Source: Achromobacter insolitus
GTDB lineage: Bacteria; Pseudomonadota; Gammaproteobacteria; Burkholderiales; Burkholderiaceae_B
Assembly (NCBI RefSeq): GCF_002209555.1
Contig: NZ_NJIF01000003.1
Coordinates: 124,001 to 188,000 of the forward strand
Direction: 5' to 3'
Length of the DNA stretch: 64,000 nucleotides
In this document: positions 1-8,341 of the stretch, piece by piece
How positions within the stretch are numbered: the stretch's first letter is position 1
How the letters are laid out: every line of letters starts with the position of its first letter
Made by a program: the position numbers and the translations under genes
Notes under the pieces: model-generated
Told to the model about the DNA's origin: nothing
The model's input: the letters and a program-made list of their open reading frames with translations, nothing else
Database searches by the model: none

Positions 1-2
1 CG

Positions 3-563
3 CGCTACAACGAACTGGCTCCCGCGTTTTTCGCCGCCGGCGTGGACAGCATTGTCTGCGTGTCGGTGAACGACACCTTCGTCATGAACGAATGGGCCAA
101 GGACCAGGAATCGGCCAACATCACGCTGTTGCCCGACGGTAATGGCGAGTTCACCGAGGGCATGGGTATGCTGGTCGACAAGAGCGACCTGGGCTTCGGC
201 AAGCGCAGCTGGCGCTACTCCATGCTCGTCAAGGACGGCGTGGTCCAGAAGATGTTCATCGAGCCGGAAAAGGAAGGCGACCCGTTTGAAGTGTCGGACG
301 CCGACACCATGCTGGCTTACTTTGCCCCGTCGGCCAAGAAGCCCGACCAGGTGGTCGTGTTCTCCAAGCCGGGCTGCCCGTTCTGCGTCGAAGCCAAGGC
401 ACTGCTGGATGCCAAGGGTTACGCCCCGATCGAGATTCCGCTGGAAAACAAGGTCCGCGGTCGTGTGATCGGCGCCGTGTCGGGCAAGGGCACCGCTCCC
501 CAGGTGTTCATCAATGGTTCGCTGATCGGCGGCCTGGAAGACCTGAAGGCGCACTTCGCCTAA
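3..563 (+). CDS. Peroxiredoxin-glutaredoxin fusion (Prx5/Grx hybrid), 5'-truncated
   Basis: The gene enters from outside the window; the first complete codon is at 3 and 186 residues are visible. The first ~100 belong to a Prx5-type peroxiredoxin (the stretch [13 protein letters not shown] is typical), but the peroxidatic Cys would lie upstream of the window. The rest is a glutaredoxin domain with redox motif CPFC at visible residues 125-128 and the TAPQVFI glutathione-binding strand near the end. Such hybrids reduce H2O2 and alkyl hydroperoxides in the cytoplasm using glutathione, the Grx domain recycling the Prx domain. OxyR control is common for the family, but the promoter is not visible. 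The family is clear; only the N-terminus is missing. Confidence 0.93.
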   Translation, partial: RYNELAPAFFAAGVDSIVCVSVNDTFVMNEWAKDQESANITLLPDGNGEFTEGMGMLVDKSDLGFGKRSWRYSMLVKDGVVQKMFIEPEKEGDPFEVSDADTMLAYFAPSAKKPDQVVVFSKPGCPFCVEAKALLDAKGYAPIEIPLENKVRGRVIGAVSGKGTAPQVFINGSLIGGLEDLKAHFA

Positions 564-578
564 GCGTCTGCAATCCTC

Positions 579-631
579 GGCTCCGGGCTGGCCCTGGAGC
601 CGGGGCAGGCGGCGGGGCGCCTCGCCGCCCC
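579..631 (+). terminator. Double hairpin after the Prx-Grx gene
   Basis: A GGCTCC/GGAGCC stem (579-584 with 596-601) is followed by a GGGGCG/CGCCCC stem (614-619 with 626-631). A pyrimidine-rich stretch ending in five T (655-659) lies further downstream. It probably ends the Prx-Grx transcript. The T tract is too far away for a textbook intrinsic terminator. Confidence 0.45.
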
Positions 632-781
632 ACCGCCTTCCCTGCGAGTTTCCCTTTTTATGCACCTTTGTACGCGGCCCTGTGCGGGCGCTGCGGGACC
701 GTCTACGTCCTGAGGGTGCGCAACAAGGTGAATCCGCCTTCCTGAATCCTTGCTCCACGCCACATCGGGGGATACCCAGTC

Positions 782-2218
782 ATGAAAATTCTGCATACCG
801 ACATCGCTGTCATTGGCGCCGGCACCGCCGGCCTGGCCGCCTACCGCGCCGCCCGTGCCGCGGGCCAGCGCGCGCTGCTGATTGAAGGCGGTCCCTACGG
901 CACCACCTGCGCGCGCGTCGGCTGCATGCCTTCCAAGTTGCTGATTGCCGCCGCCGAAGCGGCCCATGGCGCGGCCCATACCGAGCCGTTCGGCGTGCAC
1001 GTGGGCGGTGAGATCACGGTGGATGGAGCGGAGGTGATGGACCGCGTCAAACGCGAGCGCGATCGTTTCGTGGGCTTCGTGCTGGAGGGCGTGGAGAGCA
1101 TCCCCGCCGAAGACAAGCTGCGTGGCTATGCGCGTTTCGTGTCCGACACGGTGTTGCGGGTGGATGACCATACCGAGGTCCGCGCCTCCCGCGTCGTGAT
1201 CGCCACGGGCTCGCGCCCATCCGTGCCGCCGCCATTCCGGGCTTTGGGTGACCGCCTCGTGGTGAACGACGACGTGTTCGCGTGGGACGATTTGCCACGC
1301 CGCGTGGCCGTGTTCGGTCCGGGCGTGATCGGGCTGGAACTGGGCCAGGCGCTGGCGCGCCTGGGCGTCGAGGTGCGTGTTTTCGGCGTCAGCGGCAGCC
1401 TGGGTGGCATCAGCGATCCCCAAGTGCGCAGTACAGCGCGAAAGATTTTCCAGCGTGAGTTCTACCTGGATCCGGATGCCCGCGTGCTGGAGACGGTCCG
1501 TGTGGGCGACGAAGTGGAAGTCCGCTACGTCACGCTCGACAACACCGAGCGCACCGAGCGTTTCGACTATGCCTTGGTGGCCACGGGCCGCCGTGCCAAT
1601 GTGGACGGCCTGGGACTTGAAAACACGACGCTGGAATTGGACAAGCACGGCGTACCGCAGTTTGACCGCGAGACCATGCAGGCGGGCAGCTCGCCCATAT
1701 TTATCGCGGGTGACGCCAATGCCGATGCGCCCCTGCTGCACGAGGCCGCCGATGAAGGCCGCATCGCCGGCGAGAACGCGGCCCGCTATCCGGAGGTGCG
1801 CAAAGGCTTGCGCCGCGCGCCGTTGGCGGTGGTGTTCTCGGACCCGCAGATCGCCTTGGCAGGCCAGGGATATGCGCGGCTGGTGCCCGGTACGTTCGTG
1901 ACCGGCGAGGTGGATTTTGGCGACCAGGGCCGATCGCGCGTCATGCTCAAGAACCGCGGCATGTTGCACGTCTACGCCGACATCGAGACCGGCCGCTTCC
2001 TCGGCGCCGAAATGGTTGGCCCGAGTGCCGAGCATATCGGTCACTTGCTGGCCTGGGCCGTGCAGCAAGAGCTGACCGTGGCGCGCATGCTTGAGATGCC
2101 GTTCTATCACCCCGTGATAGAGGAAGGCCTGCGCACGGCGCTGCGCGACGCGGCGGCGAAGCTGGCCCGGGCGCAGGAGGCGCTGCGGCGGGAAGAACCG
2201 GAGAGTGAGCCGGCTTGA
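782..2218 (+). CDS. Dihydrolipoamide dehydrogenase-like pyridine nucleotide-disulfide oxidoreductase
   Basis: A 478-aa class I flavoprotein disulfide reductase. The FAD-binding GAGTAG is at 12-17, the redox-active pair Cys43/Cys48 sits in TTCARVGCMPSK, the NAD(P)-binding GPGVIG is near 179-184, and a second FAD motif (GDANAD) follows. The C-terminus carries HPVIEE where lipoamide dehydrogenases usually have HPTxxE, so the catalytic His-Glu pair is kept in a slightly altered setting. The gene stands alone with no 2-oxoacid dehydrogenase E1/E2 nearby, so lipoamide as substrate is unproven; a soluble transhydrogenase or another disulfide substrate is possible. The ATG at 782 begins a normal family N-terminus. 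Confidence 0.85.
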   Translation: MKILHTDIAVIGAGTAGLAAYRAARAAGQRALLIEGGPYGTTCARVGCMPSKLLIAAAEAAHGAAHTEPFGVHVGGEITVDGAEVMDRVKRERDRFVGFVLEGVESIPAEDKLRGYARFVSDTVLRVDDHTEVRASRVVIATGSRPSVPPPFRALGDRLVVNDDVFAWDDLPRRVAVFGPGVIGLELGQALARLGVEVRVFGVSGSLGGISDPQVRSTARKIFQREFYLDPDARVLETVRVGDEVEVRYVTLDNTERTERFDYALVATGRRANVDGLGLENTTLELDKHGVPQFDRETMQAGSSPIFIAGDANADAPLLHEAADEGRIAGENAARYPEVRKGLRRAPLAVVFSDPQIALAGQGYARLVPGTFVTGEVDFGDQGRSRVMLKNRGMLHVYADIETGRFLGAEMVGPSAEHIGHLLAWAVQQELTVARMLEMPFYHPVIEEGLRTALRDAAAKLARAQEALRREEPESEPA

Positions 2219-2277
2219 TGGCGGACGGGCTTGGGCGCGGCTTTGCCACGCTTTGCCCCGTGCTGCGCCCGGAACGA

Positions 2278-2305
2278 AAAAGGCCACGCTGTTGCGTGGC
2301 CTTTT
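2278..2305. terminator. Bidirectional intrinsic terminator
   Basis: A perfect 12-bp stem (2278-2289 with 2294-2305) closes a TGTT loop, with an A run on the left and a T run on the right. It therefore works in both directions and serves the convergent flavoprotein and rlmJ genes. Confidence 0.9.
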
Positions 2306-2321
2306 GGCTTTCGGGTCGGTA

Positions 2322-3212
2322 TCAATCGTCCGATTGCTTCTTGGGCACGGGGAACGGATTTTCGCGGAACTGCAGCGTAAAGCCCGCTCGCTCGTCCTGA
2401 CCCAGCGTGCGCGCCAGATAAGGCATGGCTTGCTTCAGGGCGTCGTGCAACGTCCAGGGCGGATTGATCAGGAACATGCCGCTGCCGTGCAGGCCGTAGC
2501 CGTCGATGGCCGCCTTTTTGACGGTCAGGGTGGCATGCAGCCAGCTCTTGACCTTCAGATTTTCGAGGTGGCGCGCCATTTCGTTGGCTTCGCGCCGTTG
2601 CACCAGCGGATACCAGACGGCATAGGTACCGGTGGCGAAGCGCTTGACGCATTCCTTGACCGCGGTGAGCGTGCGTCGGTAGTCGTTCTTGTCTTCGTAC
2701 GAGGGGTCGATCAACACCATGCCGCGTCGGGTGGGCGGCGGCAGCAGCGCCTTGACGCCTTCGAACCCGTCGTCGCCGTAGATGGTGGTCTGGCGTTGCG
2801 CGGCGCGGCCCTGGTGTTCCAGGTTGCCGACCAGCGTGTCGATTTCGGTCGGGTGCATTTCAAACAGGCGCAGCCGGTCCGAGGGGCGCAGCGCGTCCAG
2901 CGCCAGCCAGGGCGAACCCGGATAGCGCCGCAAGCGGCCATTCGCGTTGTAGCTGCGGATCCGGGCGACGTACTCTGCCAGGATGGGGGGCAGGTCTTCG
3001 GCTTCCCACAGGCGGCCGATGCCGTCGGCGAACTCCGACGTCTTGGCGGCCCAGTCGCTGTCCAGGCTGTAGAGCCCGGCGCCGGCGTGCGTGTCCACAA
3101 CCCAGTAGGGTGCGTCCTTTTTATTGAAGTAATCCAGCGTGTGGATCAGGATGGCGTGCTTGAGCACGTCGGCGTGGTTGCCGGCGTGAAAGGCGTGGCG
3201 ATAACTGAACAC
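2322..3212 (-). CDS. rlmJ: 23S rRNA (adenine-2030-N6)-methyltransferase RlmJ
   Basis: A 296-aa protein, normal for the family. The N-terminus MFSYRHAFHAGNHADV is diagnostic. An SAM-binding motif DTHAGAG is at 40-46 and the N6-adenine methyltransferase catalytic motif appears as DPSYE at 169-173. RlmJ methylates A2030 of 23S rRNA before subunit assembly. The gene lies 12 bp downstream of the glycerophosphodiesterase gene on the same strand and is probably co-transcribed with it, ending at the shared terminator. Confidence 0.95.
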   Translation of the reverse strand: MFSYRHAFHAGNHADVLKHAILIHTLDYFNKKDAPYWVVDTHAGAGLYSLDSDWAAKTSEFADGIGRLWEAEDLPPILAEYVARIRSYNANGRLRRYPGSPWLALDALRPSDRLRLFEMHPTEIDTLVGNLEHQGRAAQRQTTIYGDDGFEGVKALLPPPTRRGMVLIDPSYEDKNDYRRTLTAVKECVKRFATGTYAVWYPLVQRREANEMARHLENLKVKSWLHATLTVKKAAIDGYGLHGSGMFLINPPWTLHDALKQAMPYLARTLGQDERAGFTLQFRENPFPVPKKQSDD

Positions 3213-3224
3213 GGGCGTCCTGCC

Positions 3225-3974
3225 TCAGGCGGCCGGCCGGATGGCGGCCAGCTCGTCGGTGAATATGCCGTCGATGCCCCAGTCGAGCAGCAGGCGGGCG
3301 CGCTCCGGGTCATTGACGGTCCAGGCCGCGATGCGGTAACCGGCGGCATGCACCGCGTCGATCAGTTCGCGGGTAGCGTCTTTCTGGTTGATGTTGAGGG
3401 CCACGCACTCGTATTTGGCCAGGCGTTCACGCCAGTCGGCGGGGACCTTTTCCACCAACAGCGCGCGCGGCAGTTCGGGGGCGGACTCCAGCGCGGCCTG
3501 TAGCGCGTCCTCGGCAAACGAGGACAGCAATGGAGCCTGGGCCGCGCCTTGCCACAACTGGCGCGCGGCCAGCGCCACGGCGCGGCCGGTCTCGGCCTCG
3601 CGCCCGGGGCAGGGCTTGATCTCGACGTTGCTCGCGATGCCGTTGGCGACCGTGTAGCGGGCCACGGCGGCGAAGGTGGGCAGCGGTTCGCCAGCATAGG
3701 CGGCGGAGTGCCAGCTGCCGAAATCCAGCTGCGCCAGCTCGGCAAAGGTCTTGGTTGCAGCGGGGCCCCGACCGTTGGAGGTCCGGTCCACGTCGTCGTC
3801 GTGCATCAGCACCAGCACGTTGTCGCTGCTCAGCTTGACGTCGTATTCAAACATCGTGAAGCCGTGCTCGGCGCCCACGCGCATGGCGGCGAGGGTGTTC
3901 TCCGGTGCCAGACGGCCGCCGCCGCGGTGCGCGATGTAACGGGAGTAGGGCCAGGAGGGGAGTTTTGCGCTCAT
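3225..3974 (-). CDS. ugpQ: Glycerophosphodiester phosphodiesterase, cytoplasmic UgpQ type
   Basis: A 249-aa GDPD TIM barrel. His16-Arg17 (AHRGGG), Glu25, Glu43, Asp45 and His58 match the metal-binding and catalytic set of the family. There is no signal peptide, so it resembles cytoplasmic UgpQ rather than periplasmic GlpQ. It hydrolyses glycerophosphodiesters to glycerol-3-phosphate and an alcohol. No ugp transporter genes are adjacent. The downstream rlmJ gene follows closely on the same strand. Confidence 0.9.
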   Translation of the reverse strand: MSAKLPSWPYSRYIAHRGGGRLAPENTLAAMRVGAEHGFTMFEYDVKLSSDNVLVLMHDDDVDRTSNGRGPAATKTFAELAQLDFGSWHSAAYAGEPLPTFAAVARYTVANGIASNVEIKPCPGREAETGRAVALAARQLWQGAAQAPLLSSFAEDALQAALESAPELPRALLVEKVPADWRERLAKYECVALNINQKDATRELIDAVHAAGYRIAAWTVNDPERARLLLDWGIDGIFTDELAAIRPAA

Positions 3975-4042
3975 TTGGGTGTTGCTTCGGGTTCTTTTGG
4001 TCAGGGTTGCAAGGATACTCCTTCTGCGCGCGGAATCCGGGC

Positions 4043-4073
4043 AGGCCTGGGGGAGGCGAGCGCGCCCAGGCCT
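4043..4073 (-). terminator. Hairpin terminator after the M20 peptidase gene
   Basis: A 9-bp perfect stem AGGCCTGGG/CCCAGGCCT (4043-4051 with 4065-4073) lies just downstream of the minus-strand peptidase gene and upstream of ugpQ. There is no clear T run, so it may act through Rho or by protecting RNA ends. Confidence 0.5.
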
Positions 4074-4083
4074 GGCCCAGGGC

Positions 4084-5379
4084 CTACTTCATGGGCGCCT
4101 TGTCTTGGGACACGTCCATGATCATCCGCGCCGCGAGGTACAGGCGCGGCACGATGCTATTGATCTGGATGTACTCGGCGTCGTTGGAGTGCGCGCCAAA
4201 GCCGCTCAGGCCCATGCCTTCGATCACCGGGCCGCGCGCCTTCAGGGCGGCGAAGGCGGCGTCGGTGCCGCCGCCACTGGCGCGGTCCACGACTTTCATC
4301 GGCAGGTCCAGTTCCTTGTAGATCTGCACGCCGTGCTGCGCGAGCGCGCGCGAGGCCGGCGTGGCTTCCAGCGGCGGGCGTCGGACTTCGAACTTCACGC
4401 TGACCTTGGAGTCGGGCAGCAGCTTCTTCTGAATGCGTTCTTCCAGGGTGCGCGATAGCGCGTCGAAGTCGGAGACGCGCAGCGCGCGGGCATCGGCCTG
4501 GGCGGTGGCCTGGCCCGGGATGACATTGCGGTTGGTGCCGGCCTGGGCGACGGTCCAGTTCAGCTTCAGCCCTTCCTCAGGTTTGGAAAGCTTGTCCAGC
4601 TGCAACAACTGATGCGCCAGTTCATACAAGGCATTGACACCGCCTTCCGGTCGCGCGCCCGCGTGCGACGTCTTGCCCTGTACGGTCAGGTACGCCGCGC
4701 CGATGCCGCTGGTGGCCAGCGTCAGGCGAGCTTCAGCGCCGCCGCCCTCAAACGAGAACACCGCGTCCTGGTCGGCGCCCAGGCGGGTAATCGTGCTGCG
4801 CGCGCCGGGCGAGCTGATTTCCTCGTCGCCATTGATCAGCACGGTAAGCGTCCCGTAATCCTCAAAGCCCAACTTCTGCAGCAGCGTCACGGTATGGATG
4901 ATGGTCGCCACGCCGTGCTTGTCGTCGGCGATGCCCAGCCCATAGGCCTTGTCGCCGTCAATACGAAAGGGTTGGTCTTTCAACATGCCGTTGCGGTAGA
5001 CCGTGTCCATGTGAGCGATCAGCATGATTTTCTTCTGGCCCTTGCCCTTGAACTCGGCATGGACCATGGGGCCGACCTTCTCCGGCGTGTCATCGAGGCG
5101 GAAGATGTCGGTGGGCTGGATGATCTCCACCGTTGCACCCAAGGCCTTGAGCCGGTCCCGGATCATGGCGGCGATGCGTTCCACCCCTTCGACGTCCTTG
5201 CTGCCAGACTCGATGCCGACCAGGTCGCGCATGGTGTCGAGCATGGCCTGCTGCTGGGCCTGGGCGGCCTCGTGGACGGTGGCGACCGGCGCGGCCAGCG
5301 CGGCGGGGGCGCCACCCATGAAGGCCAGGGTCAGGCAGGTGCTGAGTATATGCAGGCGGGGAGATGGGAACGGCATCAA
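4084..5379 (-). CDS. Exported M20 family metallopeptidase (carboxypeptidase G2-like)
   Basis: A 431-aa protein with an N-terminal signal sequence of ~30 residues (hydrophobic stretch then an Ala-rich cleavage region), so it is probably periplasmic. Metal-binding motifs of family M20 are present: AHMDTV with His123 and Asp125, the bridging Asp152 in ADDKHG, the catalytic Glu-Glu pair at 186-187 in GDEEI, and a late His. The dimerisation domain lies roughly at 210-325. It resembles glutamate carboxypeptidase (CPG2), which removes C-terminal glutamate from folates and peptides. The substrate here is unproven. It is transcribed alone. Confidence 0.88.
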   Translation of the reverse strand: MMPFPSPRLHILSTCLTLAFMGGAPAALAAPVATVHEAAQAQQQAMLDTMRDLVGIESGSKDVEGVERIAAMIRDRLKALGATVEIIQPTDIFRLDDTPEKVGPMVHAEFKGKGQKKIMLIAHMDTVYRNGMLKDQPFRIDGDKAYGLGIADDKHGVATIIHTVTLLQKLGFEDYGTLTVLINGDEEISSPGARSTITRLGADQDAVFSFEGGGAEARLTLATSGIGAAYLTVQGKTSHAGARPEGGVNALYELAHQLLQLDKLSKPEEGLKLNWTVAQAGTNRNVIPGQATAQADARALRVSDFDALSRTLEERIQKKLLPDSKVSVKFEVRRPPLEATPASRALAQHGVQIYKELDLPMKVVDRASGGGTDAAFAALKARGPVIEGMGLSGFGAHSNDAEYIQINSIVPRLYLAARMIMDVSQDKAPMK

Positions 5380-5429
5380 TGTTTACCTCTGTGCGTGCGT
5401 GGAAGGGACCGCGCCCCGGCGGGCGCGGC

Positions 5430-5456
5430 GTCAGGGCAGTACGGGCTTACCCTGAC
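5430..5456. other. Inverted repeat in the 341-bp gap between the M20 peptidase and ppiD
   Basis: A GTCAGGG/CCCTGAC inverted repeat (7-bp arms, 13-nt spacer) lies ~50 bp upstream of the minus-strand peptidase start. It could be an operator or a leader hairpin for that gene. The rest of the gap holds a GC-rich hairpin near 5536-5556, the ppiD promoter and a small terminator. I see no tRNA there. Confidence 0.35.
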
Positions 5457-5596
5457 AGGCCACGATACGGGGGGCGTAAAGGCCTGGAAATGGTGGTTCC
5501 CCGGGTTGACGCGGGGACGGGTTCCGTGCCGCCGGGGCCGGGTGGCGACCCCGGCCGGAGGTTGCGAGGATCCCTGTCTCCCAGCCGAATGAGAAA

Positions 5597-5605
5597 TGCT
5601 AAAAT
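5597..5605 (+). promoter_or_regulatory. Extended -10 promoter upstream of ppiD
   Basis: TG at 5597-5598, one base, then TAAAAT at 5600-5605 forms a good extended -10 element. No convincing -35 sits 17 bp upstream, which is acceptable for an extended -10 promoter. Transcription would start near 5612 and give a leader of about 109 nt before ppiD. Confidence 0.5.
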
Positions 5606-5642
5606 CCGCCCGCTGATCCGGTATTGACCGGTATGGGAATAG

Positions 5643-5666
5643 GGCGAATCGATTTCGCCTTTTTTT
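5643..5666 (+). terminator. Intrinsic terminator or attenuator in the ppiD leader
   Basis: A GGCGAA/TTCGCC stem (5643-5648 with 5654-5659) is followed directly by seven T (5660-5666). It points towards ppiD and lies between the extended -10 promoter and the ppiD start, 54 bp before the ATG. Confidence 0.6.
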
Positions 5667-5720
5667 ATGCGTTTTCTTGCGGCTTCGGGTGTTTGCCTGG
5701 GGCGCGGCAACAGGGATTCC

Positions 5721-7682
5721 ATGTTCGAATTTATTCGCAGCCATCGGCGCTGGATGCAGTTCATCCTGCTGCTTCTGATCGTGCCGTCCTTCTTTCTGGT
5801 CGGTATACAAGGCTATGACAGCTTTATGCGCGCCGAGCCTGAACTGGCTACGGTCAATGGCCAGCCCGTGTCGCGGGCCGAGTTCGATCAGGCGCACCGC
5901 AACCAGCTGGAGCAGTTGCGCCAGCGTCTGGGCGCCCAGTTCGATCCGGCCGTCATTGACACGCCGGCGCTGCGCGAAGGCCTGCTCAATCAACTGATCA
6001 ATCAGCGCCTGCTGGCCAACGTCGCGGTCGACAACCGTTTCTCGGTTTCCGACGAAACGCTGCGCAATACCATCGCCGCGATTCCTGAAGTTCAGGACAA
6101 TGGTCGTTTCTCGCCCGAGCGCTATCGCCAGGTGCTGGCTGCGCAAGGCATGTCGCCGACCTCGTTCGAAGCCGGCCTGCGCCGAGACCTGGCGGTCGCC
6201 CGCGTGCTGGAGCCCGTCGGTCAGTCGGCCCGTGCGCCGGGCGAAGTCGTGGCTGCGCTGGAAACGGCGCTGACGCAACAACGCACGGTGCAATTGCGCC
6301 GCTTCGCCGCTGCCGACTACCGCTCGCAGGTCAGCGTCAGCCCGGCCGACATCCAGGCCTGGTACGACGCCAACAAGCAGCAGCTGCAGATTCCCGAACA
6401 GGTCCAGGTCCAGTACCTGGTGCTGGACGAGGCTGCCGCCACGCAGGGCGTGCAGGTCAAGGACGAGGATCTGGCTTCCTATTACGAGCAGAACAAGAAC
6501 CGCTTCGGCCAGCCTGAACGCCGCCGCGCCAGCCACATCATGATCAACCTGGCGCCCGGCGCCTCGGAAGACGCCCGCAAGGCTGCCCGCGCCAAGGCCG
6601 AGGACCTCGCCAGGCAGGCTGCCGCCGATCCCGCGCAGTTTGCCGAGCTGGCCCGCAAGAATTCGCAGGACGCCGGTTCGGCCGCCAATGGCGGCGATCT
6701 GGGCTGGCTGGCTCCGGGCATGCTGACCGGTCCCTTGGAAAAGGCCATTTTCGGCCAGGCCAAGGACCAGGTCTCTGGCGTGATCGAAACCCCGTCCGGC
6801 CTGCACGTGGTCAAGGTCACCGAAATCCAGCCCGCCGCCATCAAGCCGCTGGCCGAGGTCAAGGACCAGATCACCGCCGAAGTCCGCAAGCAGCTTGCCG
6901 CCGTGCGCTTCTCGGAAATGGCCAGCCAGTTGAACAAGCAGGTTTACGACCAGCGCGACAGCCTGCAGCCCGCCGCCGACACCGTCGGCCTGAAGCTGCG
7001 CACCGCATCCGGCGTGACCCGCGAAGGCCTGCTGCCCGCCGACAAGGCTGGTCCGGGTTCGGCTGCCGCCAGCCCGGATGCCGCGCTGCTGGACAACCCC
7101 CGCGTGCGCCAGGTGCTGTTCTCGCCCGACGTGTTGCGTGAAAAGCAGAATTCCGGCGTGATCGAACTGTCGCCCGACACCATGCTGGCCTTGCGCGTTG
7201 CCGCTGTCGAACCGGCCCACGTGCCGCCGCTGGACAAGGTTTCCGACACGATCCGCGCCAAACTGCTGGACGAACGCTCCGCCGAAGCCGCCAAGAAGGC
7301 CGGCGAGGCCGCGCTGGCTGCCGATAAGGCCAATCCCGCCGCCACGCCCGAGGGCTTTGGCGCGCCCGTGATCGTCTCGCGCCAGGATCCCAAGGATCTG
7401 CCGCGTCCGGTCCTGGATGCCGTCATGCGCCTGCCGGCTGCCACGCTGCCGGCCTACGCTGGCGTGCAATCGGGTTCGGATTACACGCTGGCGCGCCTGG
7501 AGAAGGTTGAGGCCGGCACGGTCGACCCGGCCGACAAGGAACGTCTGGCGCAGCAGTTGTCGGGCGCCTGGGGCCAGGCCGAAAACGAAGCCATGCTGCG
7601 CATGCTGCGTGAAGAGTACAAGGTGCAAGTGCTGCCCGCGGCCGCCGCGGTCATCCGCGGCGATCAGCCGGCAGCCGGCTGA
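5721..7682 (+). CDS. ppiD: Periplasmic folding chaperone/peptidyl-prolyl isomerase PpiD
   Basis: A 653-aa inner-membrane-anchored protein. The start at 5721 gives the family N-terminus MFEFIRSHRRWMQ, followed by a single membrane anchor (~residues 12-30) with the bulk in the periplasm. A SurA-like N-terminal region precedes a parvulin domain at ~265-360 (RASHIMINL, then FAELARKNSQD and GGDLGW), and a second degenerate rotamase-like region follows. PpiD helps nascent outer-membrane and secreted proteins leave the Sec translocon. An in-frame ATG at 5667 would put 18 polar residues before this conserved start and lies right at the terminator, so it was not used. Convergent with tesA, 11 bp away. 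Confidence 0.94.
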   Translation: MFEFIRSHRRWMQFILLLLIVPSFFLVGIQGYDSFMRAEPELATVNGQPVSRAEFDQAHRNQLEQLRQRLGAQFDPAVIDTPALREGLLNQLINQRLLANVAVDNRFSVSDETLRNTIAAIPEVQDNGRFSPERYRQVLAAQGMSPTSFEAGLRRDLAVARVLEPVGQSARAPGEVVAALETALTQQRTVQLRRFAAADYRSQVSVSPADIQAWYDANKQQLQIPEQVQVQYLVLDEAAATQGVQVKDEDLASYYEQNKNRFGQPERRRASHIMINLAPGASEDARKAARAKAEDLARQAAADPAQFAELARKNSQDAGSAANGGDLGWLAPGMLTGPLEKAIFGQAKDQVSGVIETPSGLHVVKVTEIQPAAIKPLAEVKDQITAEVRKQLAAVRFSEMASQLNKQVYDQRDSLQPAADTVGLKLRTASGVTREGLLPADKAGPGSAAASPDAALLDNPRVRQVLFSPDVLREKQNSGVIELSPDTMLALRVAAVEPAHVPPLDKVSDTIRAKLLDERSAEAAKKAGEAALAADKANPAATPEGFGAPVIVSRQDPKDLPRPVLDAVMRLPAATLPAYAGVQSGSDYTLARLEKVEAGTVDPADKERLAQQLSGAWGQAENEAMLRMLREEYKVQVLPAAAAVIRGDQPAAG

Positions 7683-7693
7683 TCAAGCCGAAA

Positions 7694-8341
7694 TCAGTTC
7701 AACAGTGGCCGCAGCGTCGGCCACACGTTGTCCAGTAGCAGAGGCTGGGCATCCTCGTTCGGATGGATGCCGTCGGCCTGGAACATCGCCCGGTTCGTTG
7801 CAATACCTTCCATCAGGAAGGGCACGAGCCGGGCGTTTTCGTCTTTGGCGACCGAAGGGAATACCTGGGCGAACCGCTGGGTGTAGTCGCGGCCGTAATT
7901 GGGCGGTATCTGCATGCCGACGATCAGGACCTGCGCATCGGCCTTGCGCGCCGCCTGGGCCATGGTGCGCAGATTCTGCTCGGTCATGGACAAGGGCAGG
8001 CCGCGTAACGCGTCGTTGGAGCCCAGCTCCAGCACCACCACGGCCGGCGCATGCTGGCGCAGTAATGCGGGCAGGCGGGCCACGCCGCCGCTGGTCGTAT
8101 CACCGCTGATGCTGGCGTTGACGACCTGGTACTTGGGGTATTGTTCCGCTACGCGCGCGGAGAGCAGCGGCACCCAACCCGTGCCGCGCTTGATGCCGTA
8201 TTCGGCGGACAGGCTGTCGCCCAGGACCAGTACGGTGCGCGGAGCGGAACCCTGGGCCGCGGAAGCGGTCTGAGCGTGGGCGGGCGCCACGATGGCGGCC
8301 GCCGCGGCGGTCATGAGTAGCAGACGGGAAAATAGGCGCAT
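7694..8341 (-). CDS. tesA: GDSL-type arylesterase/lysophospholipase/thioesterase I (TesA)
   Basis: A 215-aa secreted SGNH hydrolase with a signal peptide (cleavage near Ala23). The nucleophile Ser43 is in GDSLSAEYG, block II Gly80 in SGDTTSGG, block III Asn109 in ELGSNDAL, and the catalytic Asp190/His193 in DGIHPN. TesA cleaves acyl thioesters, aryl esters and lysophospholipids in the periplasm. The longest open frame runs back into ybbA; the signal peptide fixes the start at 8341. Its start codon overlaps that of the divergent ybbA, the same divergent arrangement as tesA/ybbA in E. coli. Confidence 0.93.
   Translation of the reverse strand: MRLFSRLLLMTAAAAAIVAPAHAQTASAAQGSAPRTVLVLGDSLSAEYGIKRGTGWVPLLSARVAEQYPKYQVVNASISGDTTSGGVARLPALLRQHAPAVVVLELGSNDALRGLPLSMTEQNLRTMAQAARKADAQVLIVGMQIPPNYGRDYTQRFAQVFPSVAKDENARLVPFLMEGIATNRAMFQADGIHPNEDAQPLLLDNVWPTLRPLLN

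Noticed and set aside
560..2287. 575-aa open frame on the minus strand opposite the flavoprotein gene
   Set aside because: Arg/His-rich antisense shadow of a well-supported oxidoreductase, running through the terminator.
5380..5720. tRNA genes expected upstream of ppiD in related genomes
   Set aside because: No acceptor/T-arm pattern or CCA end could be found in the gap.
5376..7628. 750-aa open frame on the minus strand opposite ppiD
   Set aside because: ppiD is a clear family member on the plus strand; the opposite frame is a Gly/His/Arg-rich translation of GC-rich antisense DNA with no motif.
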